Positions 44,647-56,262 are shown, counted from the first letter of the stretch. The stretch is 64,000 nt of DNA from Citrobacter koseri (GCA_900446925.1 UAVY01000008.1:124001-188000), one strand, 5' to 3'. The notes: generated by a model from the sequence alone, not told the origin. Made by a program: numbers and translations.

Positions 44647-44680
44647 TTTGTGTCCTTACCGTCTGTCGCTCAACGCACTG

Positions 44681-45022
44681 TTATGGCGCAACGGTACGGC
44701 CAGTACGACGATCCAGGCAACGCAGCGTATTCGGTTCCCAGTACGCGTTAAGGTTGGCGCTCTGCTCGCACTTGTCGCGGTTATCAAACGCGGCGTCGGC
44801 TTTGTCCCACTCTTTCTCCGTGCGCGTGTTCACTTTCTGGCGCAGGCTGCGGGTATCATTCCATTGTTCCTTTTCCATGGCTGCGTGTTGGCGGCTTTGC
44901 GCACTGTCTCCAGATTCAATGATTAGTTTGCTGGTATTCGCGAATGCGGAGGTGGTATACACGACAGCACCCAGCGCAAGCATTGCCGTCAGGCACAGGC
45001 GTTTGCTAAGTGTATTGTTCAT
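44681..45022 (-). CDS. ynfB: YnfB, DUF1283 periplasmic protein
   Basis: Small exported protein of unknown function, 113 residues, intact. A signal peptide ends AFA/NTSKL. The conserved mature block is [19 protein letters not shown], with two cysteines (DKCEQS and LRCLDR). It is divergent from ynfA. Confidence 0.92.
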   Translation of the reverse strand: MNNTLSKRLCLTAMLALGAVVYTTSAFANTSKLIIESGDSAQSRQHAAMEKEQWNDTRSLRQKVNTRTEKEWDKADAAFDNRDKCEQSANLNAYWEPNTLRCLDRRTGRTVAP

Positions 45023-45167
45023 GGTTAATTCCTTTCATGATAGAGGGATAAAACTTGTCTAAATTCTACACCATTCCTGGCGCAGGGCATACCCATCCTG
45101 CGGGTATGGATACGAAGGCGCTATTCTGGCGTATCATGCTTAAACCTGACGTAACGCAATGATGATG

Positions 45168-45494
45168 ATGCTAAAAACAACACTTCTTTTTTTCATGACC
45201 GCACTGTGCGAAATCGTGGGCTGTTTTCTGCCCTGGCTATGGTTGAAGCGGGGCGCGACGGCCTGGCTGCTGGTTCCGGCGGGAGTCTCACTGGCGTTAT
45301 TCGTCTGGCTGCTGACGTTGCACCCGGCCGCCAGCGGCCGCGTCTATGCGGCTTATGGCGGGGTCTATGTCTGTACTGCGCTGTTATGGTTACGCTTTGT
45401 TGACGGCGTCAGACTCAGTCTTTATGACTGGTCAGGCGCACTGATCGCACTCTGTGGAATGCTGATTATCGTTGCCGGGTGGGGGCGCGCTTAA
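45168..45494 (+). CDS. ynfA: YnfA, UPF0060 small membrane protein
   Basis: Four-helix membrane protein, SMR-like in fold, reported as a multidrug efflux protein in some enterobacteria. It is 108 residues from the ATG at 45168 (MLKTTLLFF); three further in-frame ATGs lie just upstream (45159-45165) and the true start is uncertain. The conserved block [17 protein letters not shown] is intact. Confidence 0.93.
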   Translation: MLKTTLLFFMTALCEIVGCFLPWLWLKRGATAWLLVPAGVSLALFVWLLTLHPAASGRVYAAYGGVYVCTALLWLRFVDGVRLSLYDWSGALIALCGMLIIVAGWGRA

Positions 45495-45603
45495 GCGCCT
45501 TATTTTGTGATCGATGAGCGATTTTTTGATCGTTATACTTGTATGGTAGTAGTTCAGGTGTGTAAATTTCCTGCATCGCACAGAAGAGATGTAAGGAACA
45601 ACA

Positions 45604-46818
45604 ATGAAGATTGTAGGGGCTGAAGTTTTTGTCACATGTCCGGGACGTAACTTTGTCACGCTGAAAATCACCACCGAGGACGGTATCACCGGCCTGGGCG
45701 ACGCTACCCTGAATGGCCGTGAGCTGTCGGTGGCATCCTATCTGAAAGATCACCTTTGCCCGCAGCTTATTGGCCGCGATGCGCACCGTATCGAAGATAT
45801 CTGGCAGTTCTTTTATAAAGGCGCCTACTGGCGTCGCGGGCCGGTCACGATGTCTGCCATTTCTGCCGTTGACATGGCGCTGTGGGATATCAAAGCGAAA
45901 GCCGCCAACATGCCGCTGTATCAGTTGCTGGGCGGCGCATCCCGCGAAGGCGTGATGGTCTATTGCCACACGACGGGTCACACCATTGATGATGTGCTGG
46001 AAGATTATGCGCGTCACAAAGAGATGGGGTTTAAAGCGATTCGCGTACAGTGCGGCGTGCCGGGTATGAAAACCACCTACGGCATGTCTAAAGGCAAAGG
46101 TCTGGCCTACGAACCCGCTACGAAAGGCCAGTGGCCGGAAGAGCAACTCTGGTCAACCGAGAAATATCTCGATTTCACGCCGAAACTGTTTGACGCCGTA
46201 CGTGCTGAATTTGGTTTTGAAGAGCATTTGCTTCACGACATGCACCACCGCCTGACGCCGATTGAAGCCGCCCGTTTTGGTAAGCGCGTTGAGGATTATC
46301 GTCTGTTCTGGATGGAGGACCCGACGCCTGCGGAAAACCAGGAATGCTTCCGTCTGATTCGTCAGCATACGGTGACGCCGATTGCCGTCGGGGAAGTGTT
46401 CAACAGCATCTGGGACTGCAAGCAGCTCATTGAAGAGCAACTGATTGACTATATCCGCACCACCATTACCCATGCCGGCGGCATTACGGGGATGCGCCGC
46501 ATTGCGGATTTTGCCTCGCTTTACCAGGTGCGCACGGGGTCTCATGGGCCTTCTGATTTGTCGCCGGTTTGCATGGCCGCAGCGCTTCACTTTGATCTGT
46601 GGGTGCCTAACTTTGGCGTCCAGGAATACATGGGGTACTCCGAACAAATGCTTGATGTCTTCCCGCATAGCTGGACGTTCGATAACGGCTATATGCACCC
46701 AGGCGACAAGCCGGGTCTTGGTATTGAGTTTGATGAAAAACTGGCGGCGAAATATCCGTATGACCCTGCGTATTTGCCGGTCGCCCGTCTGGAAGATGGC
46801 ACGTTGTGGAACTGGTAA
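45604..46818 (+). CDS. rspA: RspA, enolase-superfamily mannonate/altronate-type dehydratase
   Basis: Mandelate-racemase-like sugar-acid dehydratase (starvation-sensing protein RspA). It is 404 residues, intact, aligned end to end with E. coli ([17 protein letters not shown] to LEDGTLWNW). The C-terminal barrel bears metal ligands in the segments around [19 protein letters not shown] and AVGEVFNS. The start follows GTAAGGAACAACA. First gene of an rspA-rspB-ydfJ-ydfI run. Confidence 0.96.
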   Translation: MKIVGAEVFVTCPGRNFVTLKITTEDGITGLGDATLNGRELSVASYLKDHLCPQLIGRDAHRIEDIWQFFYKGAYWRRGPVTMSAISAVDMALWDIKAKAANMPLYQLLGGASREGVMVYCHTTGHTIDDVLEDYARHKEMGFKAIRVQCGVPGMKTTYGMSKGKGLAYEPATKGQWPEEQLWSTEKYLDFTPKLFDAVRAEFGFEEHLLHDMHHRLTPIEAARFGKRVEDYRLFWMEDPTPAENQECFRLIRQHTVTPIAVGEVFNSIWDCKQLIEEQLIDYIRTTITHAGGITGMRRIADFASLYQVRTGSHGPSDLSPVCMAAALHFDLWVPNFGVQEYMGYSEQMLDVFPHSWTFDNGYMHPGDKPGLGIEFDEKLAAKYPYDPAYLPVARLEDGTLWNW

Positions 46819-46831
46819 GGAGTGATATGAC

Positions 46832-47853
46832 ATGAAAAGTATAGTGGTTGAAAAACCTGACACGCTGGTTTTAGCGGAGCGTCCTATCCCTGAGCCTGCG
46901 GCCGGGGACGTTCGGGTTAAAGTGAAACTGGCGGGGATCTGCGGTTCTGATAGCCATATCTATCGTGGACATAATCCTTTTGCAAAGTATCCGCGTGTTA
47001 TCGGGGCATGAATTTTTTGGTGTGATTGACGCCGTGGGCGAAGGTGTTAGCCACGCCAGAGTGGGGGAACGCGTATCGGTCGATCCCGTCATCAGTTGCG
47101 GGCATTGCTATCCCTGTTCAATAGGCAAGCCCAATGTATGTACCTCGCTGGTTGTTCTGGGCGTACACCGCGACGGCGGATTTAGTGAATATGCGGTCGT
47201 TCCGGCAAAAAACGCGTTTACGATCCCGGATGCCATTGCTGATAAGCACGCGGTGATGGTTGAACCTTTCACCATTGCGGCGAACGTCACCGGGCAGGTT
47301 AATCCGACAGAGAACGATATTGCGCTGATTTATGGCGCAGGGCCGATGGGACTGGACGACGGTTCAGGCGCTGAAGGGCGTTTATAACGTTAAAGAGGTG
47401 ATTGTTGCCGATCGTATTGATGAACGACTGGAGATGGCGAAAGAAAGCGGCGCCGACTGGGTTATCAATAATGGACAGCAATCTCTGCAAGATTTCCTGG
47501 ATGAAAAAGGGTTAAAACCGACGCTGATCGTCGATGCGGCGTGTCATCCGTCTATTTTACAAGAAGCTATCTCGCTGGCGTCGCCCGCCGCGCGCATTGT
47601 TCTGATGGGGTTCTCCAGCGAACCTTGCCAGATTGTGCAGCAGGGGATTACCGGCAAGGAGCTGTCAATTTATTCCTCCCGTCTGAATGCGAATAAATTC
47701 CCGGTCGTTATTGGCTGGCTGGAAAAAGGTCTGATCGATCCCGATAAGCTCGTCACGCATACGTTTAATTACCACCATGTCACTGACGCGATTGAATTGT
47801 TCGAGAAAGACCAGCGGCACTGCTGCAAGGTTTTACTCACATTCTCTGAATAA
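46832..47853 (+). CDS. rspB: RspB, zinc-type alcohol/polyol dehydrogenase (frame-disrupted)
   Basis: Medium-chain dehydrogenase of the L-idonate/threonine dehydrogenase group. The catalytic zinc residues lie in GICGSDSH and GHEFFGV; the structural zinc cysteines in SCGHCYPCSIGKPNVC. It starts MKSIVVEKPD at 46832, 13 bases after rspA. Two extra bases break the frame: a G near 47006 (before HEFFG) and a G near 47353 (before TTVQALKG). Correction gives 339 residues ending CCKVLLTFSE. Confidence 0.93.
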
Positions 47854-47906
47854 TATTAATAAATGCGAGAGAGTGGTACGCATCTTACCTCTTAGAGATT
47901 GCCAAT

Positions 47907-49286
47907 ATGACTCAACAAAAACATGAACGGTCAACAAAAGATTTAATCAGAGCCGCCGTATCCGGTTGGCTGGGAACCGCCCTTGAATTTATGGATTTCC
48001 AGTTATATTCTCTGGGCGCTGCATTAGTTTTCCATGAAATATTTTTCCCGGAACAGTCCGCCGCAATGGCGCTTATTCTGGCGATGGGAACCTACGGCGC
48101 AGGATATATCGCACGTATTGTCGGCGCGTTTATTTTCGGCAAAATGGGCGACAGTATTGGGCGTAAAAAAGTCTTGTTTATCACTATCACCATGATGGGG
48201 ATTTGTACAACCCTCATTGGGGTTCTGCCGACCTATGCGCAAATTGGTATATTTGCGCCTGTTTTACTGGTGACGTTACGTATTGTTCAGGGGTTAGGCG
48301 CCGGGGCGGAGATCTCCGGGGCGGGAACGATGCTGGCTGAGTATGCGCCTAAAGGGAAACGCGGCATTATTTCCTCGCTTGTCGCAATGGGAACAAACTG
48401 CGGTACGCTGAGCGCAACGGCAATCTGGGCAGTGATGTTCTTTGCGCTTGACAGAGAACAGCTTCTGGCCTGGGGATGGCGTATCCCATTCCTGGCGAGC
48501 GTTGTTGTCATGATCTTCGCTATCTGGCTGCGTATGAACCTCAAAGAAAGCCCGGTATTTGAAAAGGTCAATGAAAGCGAAAATGCGCCAGCGTTAAATA
48601 ACGCATCAGAAAACACATTGGGCGCCATGTTTAGCAGTAAATCCTTCTGGCTGGCAACCGGTTTACGTTTCGGTCAGGCGGGCAATTCTGGGTTAATTCA
48701 GACATTCCTTGCAGGATATTTAGTGCAGACGTTATTATTCAATAAGGCGATTCCTACCGACGCGTTAATGATTAGCTCTGTCATTGGTTTTATTACTATT
48801 CCACTTTTGGGGTGGTTATCTGATAAATATGGTCGCCGCCTGCCTTATATTTTATTGAATATATCTGCGATTATTCTTGCGTACCCGATGTTGTCTATCA
48901 TCGTGGATAAAACCTATAGCCCCGGCGTGATTATGACCGCGCTTATTGTTATTCATAACTTTGCCGTGCTGGGTCTCTTCGCGCTGGAAAACATTACGAT
49001 GGCCGAGATGTTTGGTTCGCGTAATCGCTTTACCCGGATGGCGATTTCAAAAGAAGCCGGTGGATTAGTCGCCGTTGGATTTGGTCCTGTACTGGCAGGT
49101 ATTTTCTGTAATATGACCGATTCCTGGTTGCCTATATTAGCGATGATCATTGCCTATTCTCTTATCGGCTTAATTTCAGCGATTTTGATGCCGGAAGTGA
49201 GAGATCGCGATCTGAGCGTGCTGGAGGATGCAGCGGACCTAAAGGCGGCAAGTAGCGTTCAGGGTTCGGCAACGCAGGTAGGGTAA
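47907..49286 (+). CDS. ydfJ: YdfJ, MFS metabolite:H+ symporter
   Basis: MHS-family twelve-helix symporter, 459 residues, intact, beginning MTQQKHERSTKDLIRAAV. Loop motifs GKMGDSIGRKK and GWLSDKYGRRLP mark the two halves. From its context between dehydratase/dehydrogenase genes and ydfI it probably imports a hexuronate-like or aldonate substrate. In E. coli K-12 ydfJ is cut from rspB by the Qin prophage; here the gene is whole and next to rspB. Confidence 0.9.
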   Translation: MTQQKHERSTKDLIRAAVSGWLGTALEFMDFQLYSLGAALVFHEIFFPEQSAAMALILAMGTYGAGYIARIVGAFIFGKMGDSIGRKKVLFITITMMGICTTLIGVLPTYAQIGIFAPVLLVTLRIVQGLGAGAEISGAGTMLAEYAPKGKRGIISSLVAMGTNCGTLSATAIWAVMFFALDREQLLAWGWRIPFLASVVVMIFAIWLRMNLKESPVFEKVNESENAPALNNASENTLGAMFSSKSFWLATGLRFGQAGNSGLIQTFLAGYLVQTLLFNKAIPTDALMISSVIGFITIPLLGWLSDKYGRRLPYILLNISAIILAYPMLSIIVDKTYSPGVIMTALIVIHNFAVLGLFALENITMAEMFGSRNRFTRMAISKEAGGLVAVGFGPVLAGIFCNMTDSWLPILAMIIAYSLIGLISAILMPEVRDRDLSVLEDAADLKAASSVQGSATQVG

Positions 49287-49298
49287 CGTCGCACAGGG

Positions 49299-49338
49299 CA
49301 TGACCGGAATTGACAGGGAATGTTGAATTTCGGTCATG
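49299..49338. terminator. Inverted repeat between ydfJ and ydfI
   Basis: CATGACCGGAATT and GAATTTCGGTCATG arms form an imperfect stem soon after the ydfJ stop. There is no long T-tract, so the terminator role is uncertain. Confidence 0.4.
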
Positions 49339-49461
49339 TTGTCACATAACTTTAAAATGATGTCATACCAATTGCAAAAAGCTTAATTCAAATCAAATCA
49401 TACAACCCTACAGGCGTTACTCTGAGACAGTCCTGAATTCATTCATACAATAGGTCATACC

Positions 49462-50934
49462 ATGCAAAACAAGCTCTTAACGGCTAAGGCTTCGCTTCCT
49501 CATTACGATCGCGCCAGACTGGTTCCTCGCATTGTGCATTTGGGCTTTGGCGCATTCCATCGCGCGCATCAGGGTGTCTACGCAGATATCCTCGCGGCGG
49601 AACACAACAGCGACTGGGGATATTGTGAAGTCAACCTGATTGGCGGCGAGCAGCAGATTGCCGACCTGAAACAGCAAGACAACCTGTATACCGTGGCGGA
49701 AATGTCAGCGGATGCCTGGACCGCAAGGGTTGTTGGGGTGGTAAAAAACGCGCTGCACGCGCAGGTTGACGGTCTGGAAACCGTCCTGGCCGCCATGTGC
49801 GAGCCGCAGGTGGCGATTGTTTCCCTGACGATTACAGAAAAAGGGTACTGCCACTCTCCGGCGACCGGTCAGTTGATGCTGGATCACCCGATGATCGCCG
49901 CCGATCTGCAAAACCCGCAGCAGCCGAAGTCCGCGCCTGGCGTGGTGGTGGAAGCGCTGACGCGTCGTAAAGCGGCTGGCCTGGCGCCATTTACCGTGAT
50001 GTCCTGCGATAACATGCCTGAAAATGGACACGTCATGCGCAATGTGGTTACCGCCTATGCCCGTGCGGTAGATGCAGAACTGGCCGCGTGGATTGAGCAA
50101 CATGTGACGTTCCCGTCCACGATGGTTGATCGTATTGTACCGGCGGTGACGGCTGACACGCTGGATAAGATCGAACAGTTAACCGGCGTACGCGACCCTG
50201 CGGGTGTGGCGTGTGAACCGTTCCGCCAGTGGGTGATTGAGGATAATTTTGTCGCGGGTCGCCCTGAATGGGAAAAAGCGGGCGCTGAACTGGTGGCAGA
50301 TGTTATCCCGTTCGAAGAGATGAAACTGCGTATGCTTAATGGCAGTCACTCATTCCTGGCGTACCTCGGGTATCTGGCGGGCTATCAGCACATTAATGAC
50401 TGCATGGAAGATGAGAATTACCGCCTGGCCGCGCATGCGTTGATGTTGCAGGAACAGGCGCCGACGCTGAAAGTGAAGGGGGTGGATCTGAAGCGTTATG
50501 CCGATTTGCTGATCGCGCGCTACAGCAACCCGGCGTTGCGTCACCGTACCTGGCAAATTGCGATGGACGGTAGCCAGAAACTGCCACAGCGTATGCTGGA
50601 CTCCGTTCGCTGGCATATCGCGCATAACAGCCGTTTCGACCTGCTGGCCTTAGGCGTGGCGGGCTGGATGCGTTACGTTGGCGGCGTTGATGAGCAGGGG
50701 AATCCGATTGAAATTAGCGATCCGCTGCTGCCGGTTATTCAGCAAGCGGTTCAGGGCAGTGAAGAAGGGGAAAGTCGCGTTCAGGCGCTGCTGACCATTG
50801 ATGCGATTTTCGGTAACGAATTGCCGCACGTTGAGCTGTTTACGAATAAGGTGAAAGAAGCGTATCTGTCGCTGCTTGCCAACGGTGCGAAAGCAACCGT
50901 TGCAAAATATGCGGCGAATATCGCATCAGCATAA
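49462..50934 (+). CDS. ydfI: YdfI, mannitol-dehydrogenase-family oxidoreductase (fructuronate/mannonate type)
   Basis: Long-chain polyol dehydrogenase family (UxaB/UxuB/MtlD group), NAD-dependent, likely linking a ketohexuronate to mannonate for RspA dehydration. It is 490 residues, intact. The N-terminal nucleotide fold is in [15 protein letters not shown]. The family catalytic block, with the Lys in [19 protein letters not shown], is present. It starts [16 protein letters not shown]. Preceded by its own 175-bp region with repeated CATACAA motifs. Confidence 0.92.
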   Translation: MQNKLLTAKASLPHYDRARLVPRIVHLGFGAFHRAHQGVYADILAAEHNSDWGYCEVNLIGGEQQIADLKQQDNLYTVAEMSADAWTARVVGVVKNALHAQVDGLETVLAAMCEPQVAIVSLTITEKGYCHSPATGQLMLDHPMIAADLQNPQQPKSAPGVVVEALTRRKAAGLAPFTVMSCDNMPENGHVMRNVVTAYARAVDAELAAWIEQHVTFPSTMVDRIVPAVTADTLDKIEQLTGVRDPAGVACEPFRQWVIEDNFVAGRPEWEKAGAELVADVIPFEEMKLRMLNGSHSFLAYLGYLAGYQHINDCMEDENYRLAAHALMLQEQAPTLKVKGVDLKRYADLLIARYSNPALRHRTWQIAMDGSQKLPQRMLDSVRWHIAHNSRFDLLALGVAGWMRYVGGVDEQGNPIEISDPLLPVIQQAVQGSEEGESRVQALLTIDAIFGNELPHVELFTNKVKEAYLSLLANGAKATVAKYAANIASA

Positions 50935-50947
50935 TCTCTGCATGGTT

Positions 50948-51026
50948 GTAGGCCGGATAAGGCCTGCAACGTTCAACATCATTGACTATTGTAGGCCGGA
51001 TAAGGCGGTTACGCCGCCATCCGGCT
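50948..51026. repeat. Pair of REP units (BIME) between ydfI and ydfH
   Basis: Two GTAGGCCGGATAAGGC heads 43 bases apart. The second has its full palindrome (GGCGGTTACGCCGCC) and ends CCATCCGGC. It separates the convergent ydfI and ydfH ends. Confidence 0.85.
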
Positions 51027-51041
51027 TGTTTGTCAGCGGGA

Positions 51042-51727
51042 TTATTCTTCGCTGAACCAGTCGCTGTTTTCCTGGCGGATAAGCTGAACGGACTCGCCAA
51101 TCTCCTGTAGATGCACAGTCATTGCGCGTTCCACCGCGTCGGCGTCATGCTTTTCCAGGGCGGCAAAAATATCATGATGCTGGCGCAGCAACATTTCAGG
51201 CGGCGACACATGATCCAGACTCATATAACGCACGCGGTCGATGGTGGCTTTAATATTTTCAACCGTATCCCACGCCAGCTGGCAATCGGCAATTAATGCC
51301 AGTTTCTGGTGAAATTCATCATCAAGCTGGAAGAAATCGTTGAGCTGCTTGCGGTCAATGGCGATCCGCTGCTGGTGAAGGTTCTGCTCCAGCTGATAGC
51401 ACTGGCTGTCGGTGATCATCAACGCCGCGCGACGAACGACCGCACATTCGATGGCCTGTCGGACAAAACACCCATTCTGCACCTGCGATAATGAAATCTT
51501 ATTCACATAGCTGCGCGCTGAGGGCGGATTTGAATCAAACCGTTTTCCGCCAGCTTAATAAACGCTTCACGTACAGGCTGGCGCGACACGTTAAAGCGCA
51601 CGGAAACCTCTTTCTCGGAAAGCGGTGTGCCTGGCGCAATCAGACAGTGCACGATGTCACGTCGGAGAATGCGGTAAATTTGCTGATTTACAGGCTGCGT
51701 AGGATTGAGTTGGGTTTCAACGGTCAT
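51042..51727 (-). CDS. rspR: RspR/YdfH, GntR-family (FadR/FCD) regulator (frame-disrupted)
   Basis: Represses rspAB in E. coli. The N-terminal winged helix reads [19 protein letters not shown]; the C-terminal FCD domain includes [13 protein letters not shown], with likely metal-binding His. It starts [12 protein letters not shown] at 51727 and ends SDWFSEE. One missing G near 51515 (CAGCGCGGC read as CAGCGCGC, after IRPQR) breaks the frame; restored length is 228 residues, as in E. coli. Confidence 0.92.
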
Positions 51728-51814
51728 TCGTTCTTACTTTTTAGAGAGTTAACCAGAGTACTCTACCACTTTTTTGTCACTATCTATACCCGACCCGCAG
51801 GCCGGGTATAAAAA

Positions 51815-52562
51815 TTAACCCCGATGAACGCTCAGTCCGGCAAAAGACTGCGTAACCGGCATCATTTCCAGCGTATTAATGTTCACATGCGCAGGCAGAT
51901 TAGCGACCCACCATACCGCTTCAGTGACATCATCCGGCGTGAGCGCGGTTGTGTTCTCGTAGGTTTTACCCGCTTTGTCGTCATCGCCTTTAAAGCGGAC
52001 GTTAGAAAACTCCGTGCCGCCGACCAGACCGGGTTCAATATCGGTAACGCGTACCGCCGTACCGTGTAAATCCGTGCGCAGATTCAGACTGAACTGGCGC
52101 ACAAACGCTTTGGTTGCGCCATATACGTTGCCACCCGCGTATGGCCAGCTACCTGCGGTAGAGCCAATATTGATGATGTGGCCGCGATTGCGCTCCACCA
52201 TGCCAGGCAGAACCGCGCGGGTCATGTAAATAAGACCTTTGTTGTTCGTGTCGATCATGGTTTCCCAGTCTTCCACGCTGGCTTTATGCGCGGGTTCAAG
52301 CCCCAGCGCCAGCCCGGCGTTGTTGACCAGCACATCAATGTTGCGCCACTCTGCGGGTAATGACGTCAGCATATCTTCAATGGATGCACGGTTACGCACA
52401 TCTAAACGAGCGATAAACAGATTGTCGCCCAGCTCATCTTTCAGTTCTTGCAGGCGTTCCTGGCGACGGCCAGTGGCAATCACTTTGTGTCCATTCTCAA
52501 TAAAACGACGTGTAATGCATTCGCCGAAACCTGCGGTCGCACCGGTGACTAAAAACGATCAT
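51815..52562 (-). CDS. ydfG: YdfG, NADP-dependent 3-hydroxy acid / malonic semialdehyde reductase (frame-disrupted)
   Basis: SDR-family reductase acting on L-allo-threonine, serine and 3-hydroxy acids and on malonic semialdehyde in the Rut pathway. It has NNAGLALG, the Ser in GSTAGSWPYAG and the catalytic YGATKAF. It starts MIV at 52562. An extra T near 52554 breaks the frame three codons in; removal restores MIVLVTGATAGFGE and 248 residues ending GLSVHRG. Confidence 0.93.
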
Positions 52563-52699
52563 CTCACTGTTCCTCAACGCTTTTTGTGTTGTATTACCAT
52601 AGCACGCCATCTCTGTTCAGGGGTAATCCTCGTTAATGGGATTGCGGTCATTTCAAGGGAGACCTACTCTAATGAACAAATCGTTTGCAGGAGTGAAAA

Positions 52700-54747
52700 A
52701 TGTCGTTAACGAATCCATTCTTTAGCCAGAGCGTATTGCCTTACCAGGCCCCGCGTTTTGATCTGATTGAAGATAGCCATTACCGCCCGGCGTTTGACGA
52801 AGGGATGCGGCAAAAGCGCGCTGAAATTGATGCGATTGTCCAAAACCCGCAGGCGCCTGATTTTGAGAACACGTATCTGGCGCTGGAGCAAAGCGGCGCC
52901 TTGCTCACCCGTGTGACAAGCGTGTTTTTCGCCATGACAGCGGCGCATACCAATGACGAATTACAGCGCCTTGATGAAGCCTTTTCCGCTGAACTGGCGG
53001 CGCTGGCAAATGATATTTATCTCAACAGTACGCTCTTTGCGCGTGTGGATGCGGTCTGGCGACAGCGGGAGACGCTGGCGCTGGATGCCGAGTCGTTGCG
53101 TCTTGTGGAGGTTATCCACCAGCGTTTTGTACTTTCCGGCGCGCAGCTTGGCGATGACGATAAAGCGCAGCTCAGGAGCCTGAATACCGAATCCGCCACG
53201 CTGACCAGCCAGTTTAATCAGCGGCTGTTGGCGGCGAATAAATCCGGTGGGATGGTGGTTGATTATCGCCATCAACTGGACGGATTGAGTCAGGAGGAGG
53301 TCGCTATTGCCGCTGATGCCGCCAGGGAAAAAGGGCTGGCGGATCGCTGGCTTATTCCGCTTCTCAATACCACACAACAACCGACACTGGCCGTTTTACG
53401 CGATCGCCAGACCCGTGAAAATCTGTTTAACGCCGCATGGACTCGTGCGGAAAAGAACGACGCCAACGACACGCGTGCGATTATTCAGCGTCTGGTGGAC
53501 ATCCGTACCCGGCAGGCAACATTACTCGGGTTTGCCAGTTATGCTGCCTGGAAAACTGCCGATCAGATGGCGAAAACGCCTGACGCGGCGCTCGCTTTTA
53601 TGCGCGCCATTGTCCCGGCCCGCGCGTCAGCGCGCGCTGGATGAGCAGGCTGAGATCCAGAAAGTGATCGATGATGAGCAGGGAGGATTCACGACCCAGG
53701 CGTGGGACTGGGCGTACTATGCTGAGCAGGTACGCCGTGGAAAATACGCGCTGGATGAAACGCAGCTCAAACCTTACTTTGCGTTAGATACGGTACTGAA
53801 CGACGGGGTGTTCTGGACGGCAAACCAGCTGTTCGGCATTAAATTTATCGAGCGCTTTGATATCCCGGTTTACCATCCTGATGTGCGCGTCTGGGAAATT
53901 TTCGATCATGATGGCGTCGGCCTGGCGTTGTTTTATGGTGATTTCTTTGCCCGCGAGTCAAAAAGCGGCGGCGCATGGATGGGCAATTTTATTGAACAAT
54001 CCACGCTTAACGAAACCAGACCGGTTATCTACAACGTCTGTAATTACCAGAAGCCAGCGGCAGGGCAGCCCGCATTGCTGCTTTGGGATGATGTGATCAC
54101 CTTGTTCCATGAATTTGGTCATACGCTGCACGGCCTGTTTGCGACACAGCGCTATGCGACGCTGTCGGGGACGAACACCCCGCGCGATTTTGTCGAATTT
54201 CCTTCGCAGATTAATGAGCACTGGGCGAGTCATCCGCAGGTGTTCGAACGCTATGCGCGCCACGTCGGGACGGGTGAAAAAATGCCTGAAGCGTTGCAGG
54301 AAAAAATGCGGCGGGCAAGCCTGTTTAACAAAGGCTATGACATGACGGAACTGCTCAGCGCCGCATTGCTGGATATGCGCTGGCACAGTCTTGAAACCTT
54401 TTCGGCATCGCAGTCGGTCGATCTCTTTGAACAGCAGGCGCTGGCGGCGGAAGAACTCGATCTTCCGGCAGTGCCGCCGCGCTACCGGAGCAGCTATTTC
54501 GCCCATATTTTCGGTGGCGGGTATGCGGCAGGCTATTACGCCTATTTGTGGACGCCAAATGCTGGCGGACGACGGCTACCAGTGGTTTGTTGAACAGGGA
54601 GGGTTAACGCGTGAGAACGGACAGCGTTTCCGTGATGCCATCTTGTCACGCGGCAACAGTACGGGATCTGGAACGCCTCTACCCGGCGTGGCGGGTCATG
54701 AGCCGCGTATCGAACCATGTTAAAACACCGGAGTTTAGACCCGCTAA
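52700..54747 (+). CDS. dcp: Peptidyl-dipeptidase Dcp, M3 family (frame-disrupted)
   Basis: Zinc dipeptidyl carboxypeptidase that clips C-terminal dipeptides. The zinc motif HEFGH is in LFHEFGHTLHG. It starts MSLTNPFFSQSVLP at 52700. Six indels are needed: insertions near 53621 (PAARQRAL), 54556 (before MLADDGYQW) and 54662 (STDLERLY), deletions near 54690 (WRGHEP) and 54716 (before MLKHRS), and a final insertion near 54742. These give exactly 681 residues, the E. coli length. The last shift and the stop at 54747 are my reconstruction and less certain. A terminator follows. Confidence 0.88.
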
Positions 54748-54756
54748 GCACAAGGG

Positions 54757-54785
54757 CGCTGCCTGAATGTTTATCAGGCAACGCT
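54757..54785 (+). terminator. Terminator after dcp
   Basis: TGCCTGA and TCAGGCA arms around ATGTTTA, followed within a few bases by a six-T run. Confidence 0.8.
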
Positions 54786-54946
54786 CTGATTTTTTATCAA
54801 TGTTAAGTAAGCTGCCGGGATACTGGTGTACAATGCGGGCTTCTTTTATCCGGGGCCCCTGTTTTCATGTGTTCGTATTCTCTTCCGCTTTTCTCTTTGT
54901 TTGAGAAAAACCCTGTTGTGTCTGTGAATCAGAACTGATGCGAACA

Positions 54947-56129
54947 ATGAAAATAAACACCAGATGCTCTGCGTATCCTTATTTGCGCTCATCGGGTGTG
55001 GCAACAGTACGCTTTCACAGCTGGATATGCCTGCGCAAAAAAGCGCGCAAGTTGTGGTGGGATACTACGGACGCGGTATTGATCCGATGATTCGGCAATA
55101 TATGCGGGAAAAAGAGGTGACTGGCGTCGTTGTTGCTGTTATTCAGAATAATGGCCCGGCAGAATTTCACAGTTACGGGATAACCGATGATAAAAATCGT
55201 TATCCCATCACGCCAGATACGCTGTTCGCTTTAGGCTCGCTGAGTAAAGGCGTGACGGCAGAAGTGACGACGATGCTGGTGGATGAAGGGGTGTTTAACT
55301 GGACGGATACACTGGAAACGTTGCTCCACAGAATACGCCCTTTAAGCCCTGACGCCAAAAAATATTACGCTCCTCCAGTTGTGACTCACACTTCCGGTTT
55401 GCCCCGACAGCCTATGGATTTGCTGACGCTGGAAAACTTAATGCGCTATTTCAGTAAACGGCGAGAACTTTTATACGCAACTGGACAGCCGACGCCGTGC
55501 TGGGTTTATCTCAGTGATTTTACTGCGCCGGACGCCGCGCGTTCCCGCAGTATTCCAACATCGGCTACGCCATCCTGGGGTATATTTTGCAGCGCAGAAC
55601 GGGAGAGCCGATCCAGGCGCTGGCGCAACGCATGATATTTGAACCGCTGGCGATGACAAACAGCAGTTATACGCCCCACCTTATTGAAGGCATACCGCGA
55701 AGAGCGCTGGCCATGCTGGCGATCAGCCTAAGCTCATTACCCGTGGCCATCTGACGCCAGACTGGGTTTTTAACAAAAATATGATGGGGGCGGCCAGTTT
55801 ATACAGTAGCGCCCGCGATCTGGCTAATTATGCCCGCGCGCATTTTACATCCACAACCGTTTCGGCCATCGATCAGGCTTTTGCTGAAGCCACACAGACT
55901 TATTATTATCGACAGAAAGAAGCAGCGAATATTGCGTGGGTGAGTGATGAGTTTTCTGCGCAAAAGATCACCTATCAGGTCGGATATATTGGTGGGGTAT
56001 TCCAGCTATATTGGGTTTGATAAAAGAAATCGCAACGCGGTAGTGGTTTTGCAAAATAGTTTCAACTGGAGTAATTATATCGGTCAGACGATCCTGACTC
56101 GCCTGGCGCAGCAGGGGAAGGGCGATTAA
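54947..56129 (+). CDS. Class C beta-lactamase-like serine hydrolase lipoprotein (frame-disrupted)
   Basis: AmpC/AmpH-like fold with lipobox LIGC (MLCVSLFALIGCGN). The nucleophile motif SLSK lies in ALGSLSKGVTAE, the Tyr motif YSN in QYSNIGYAILG, and THTSGLP is typical of the family. In place of a KTG triad the C-terminus has YIGGYSSYIGFD, so it is more likely a peptidase or esterase than a true beta-lactamase. Seven one-base shifts (near 54962, 55459, 55491, 55512, 55547, 55705 and 55995) must be undone; the result is 393 residues. Whether it is a real pseudogene or suffers only from read error is unclear. E. coli K-12 has ydeJ and ydeI after dcp instead. Confidence 0.7.
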
Positions 56130-56262
56130 AGATGTTAAGTGCATTGCAAATATTCCAGGATTATTCACTTTTTTCCTTTATTACCACTTTAAAATCATAG
56201 CGTTATAGATTCTCCATTTCCTGGCTCGGCCTTCTATTAATAAATTGACATAAATTTGCTTT

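Noticed and set aside
50948..51026. CRISPR-like repeat
   Set aside because: The two units are REP palindromes with the standard GTAGGCCGGATAAGGC head; no spacer pattern.
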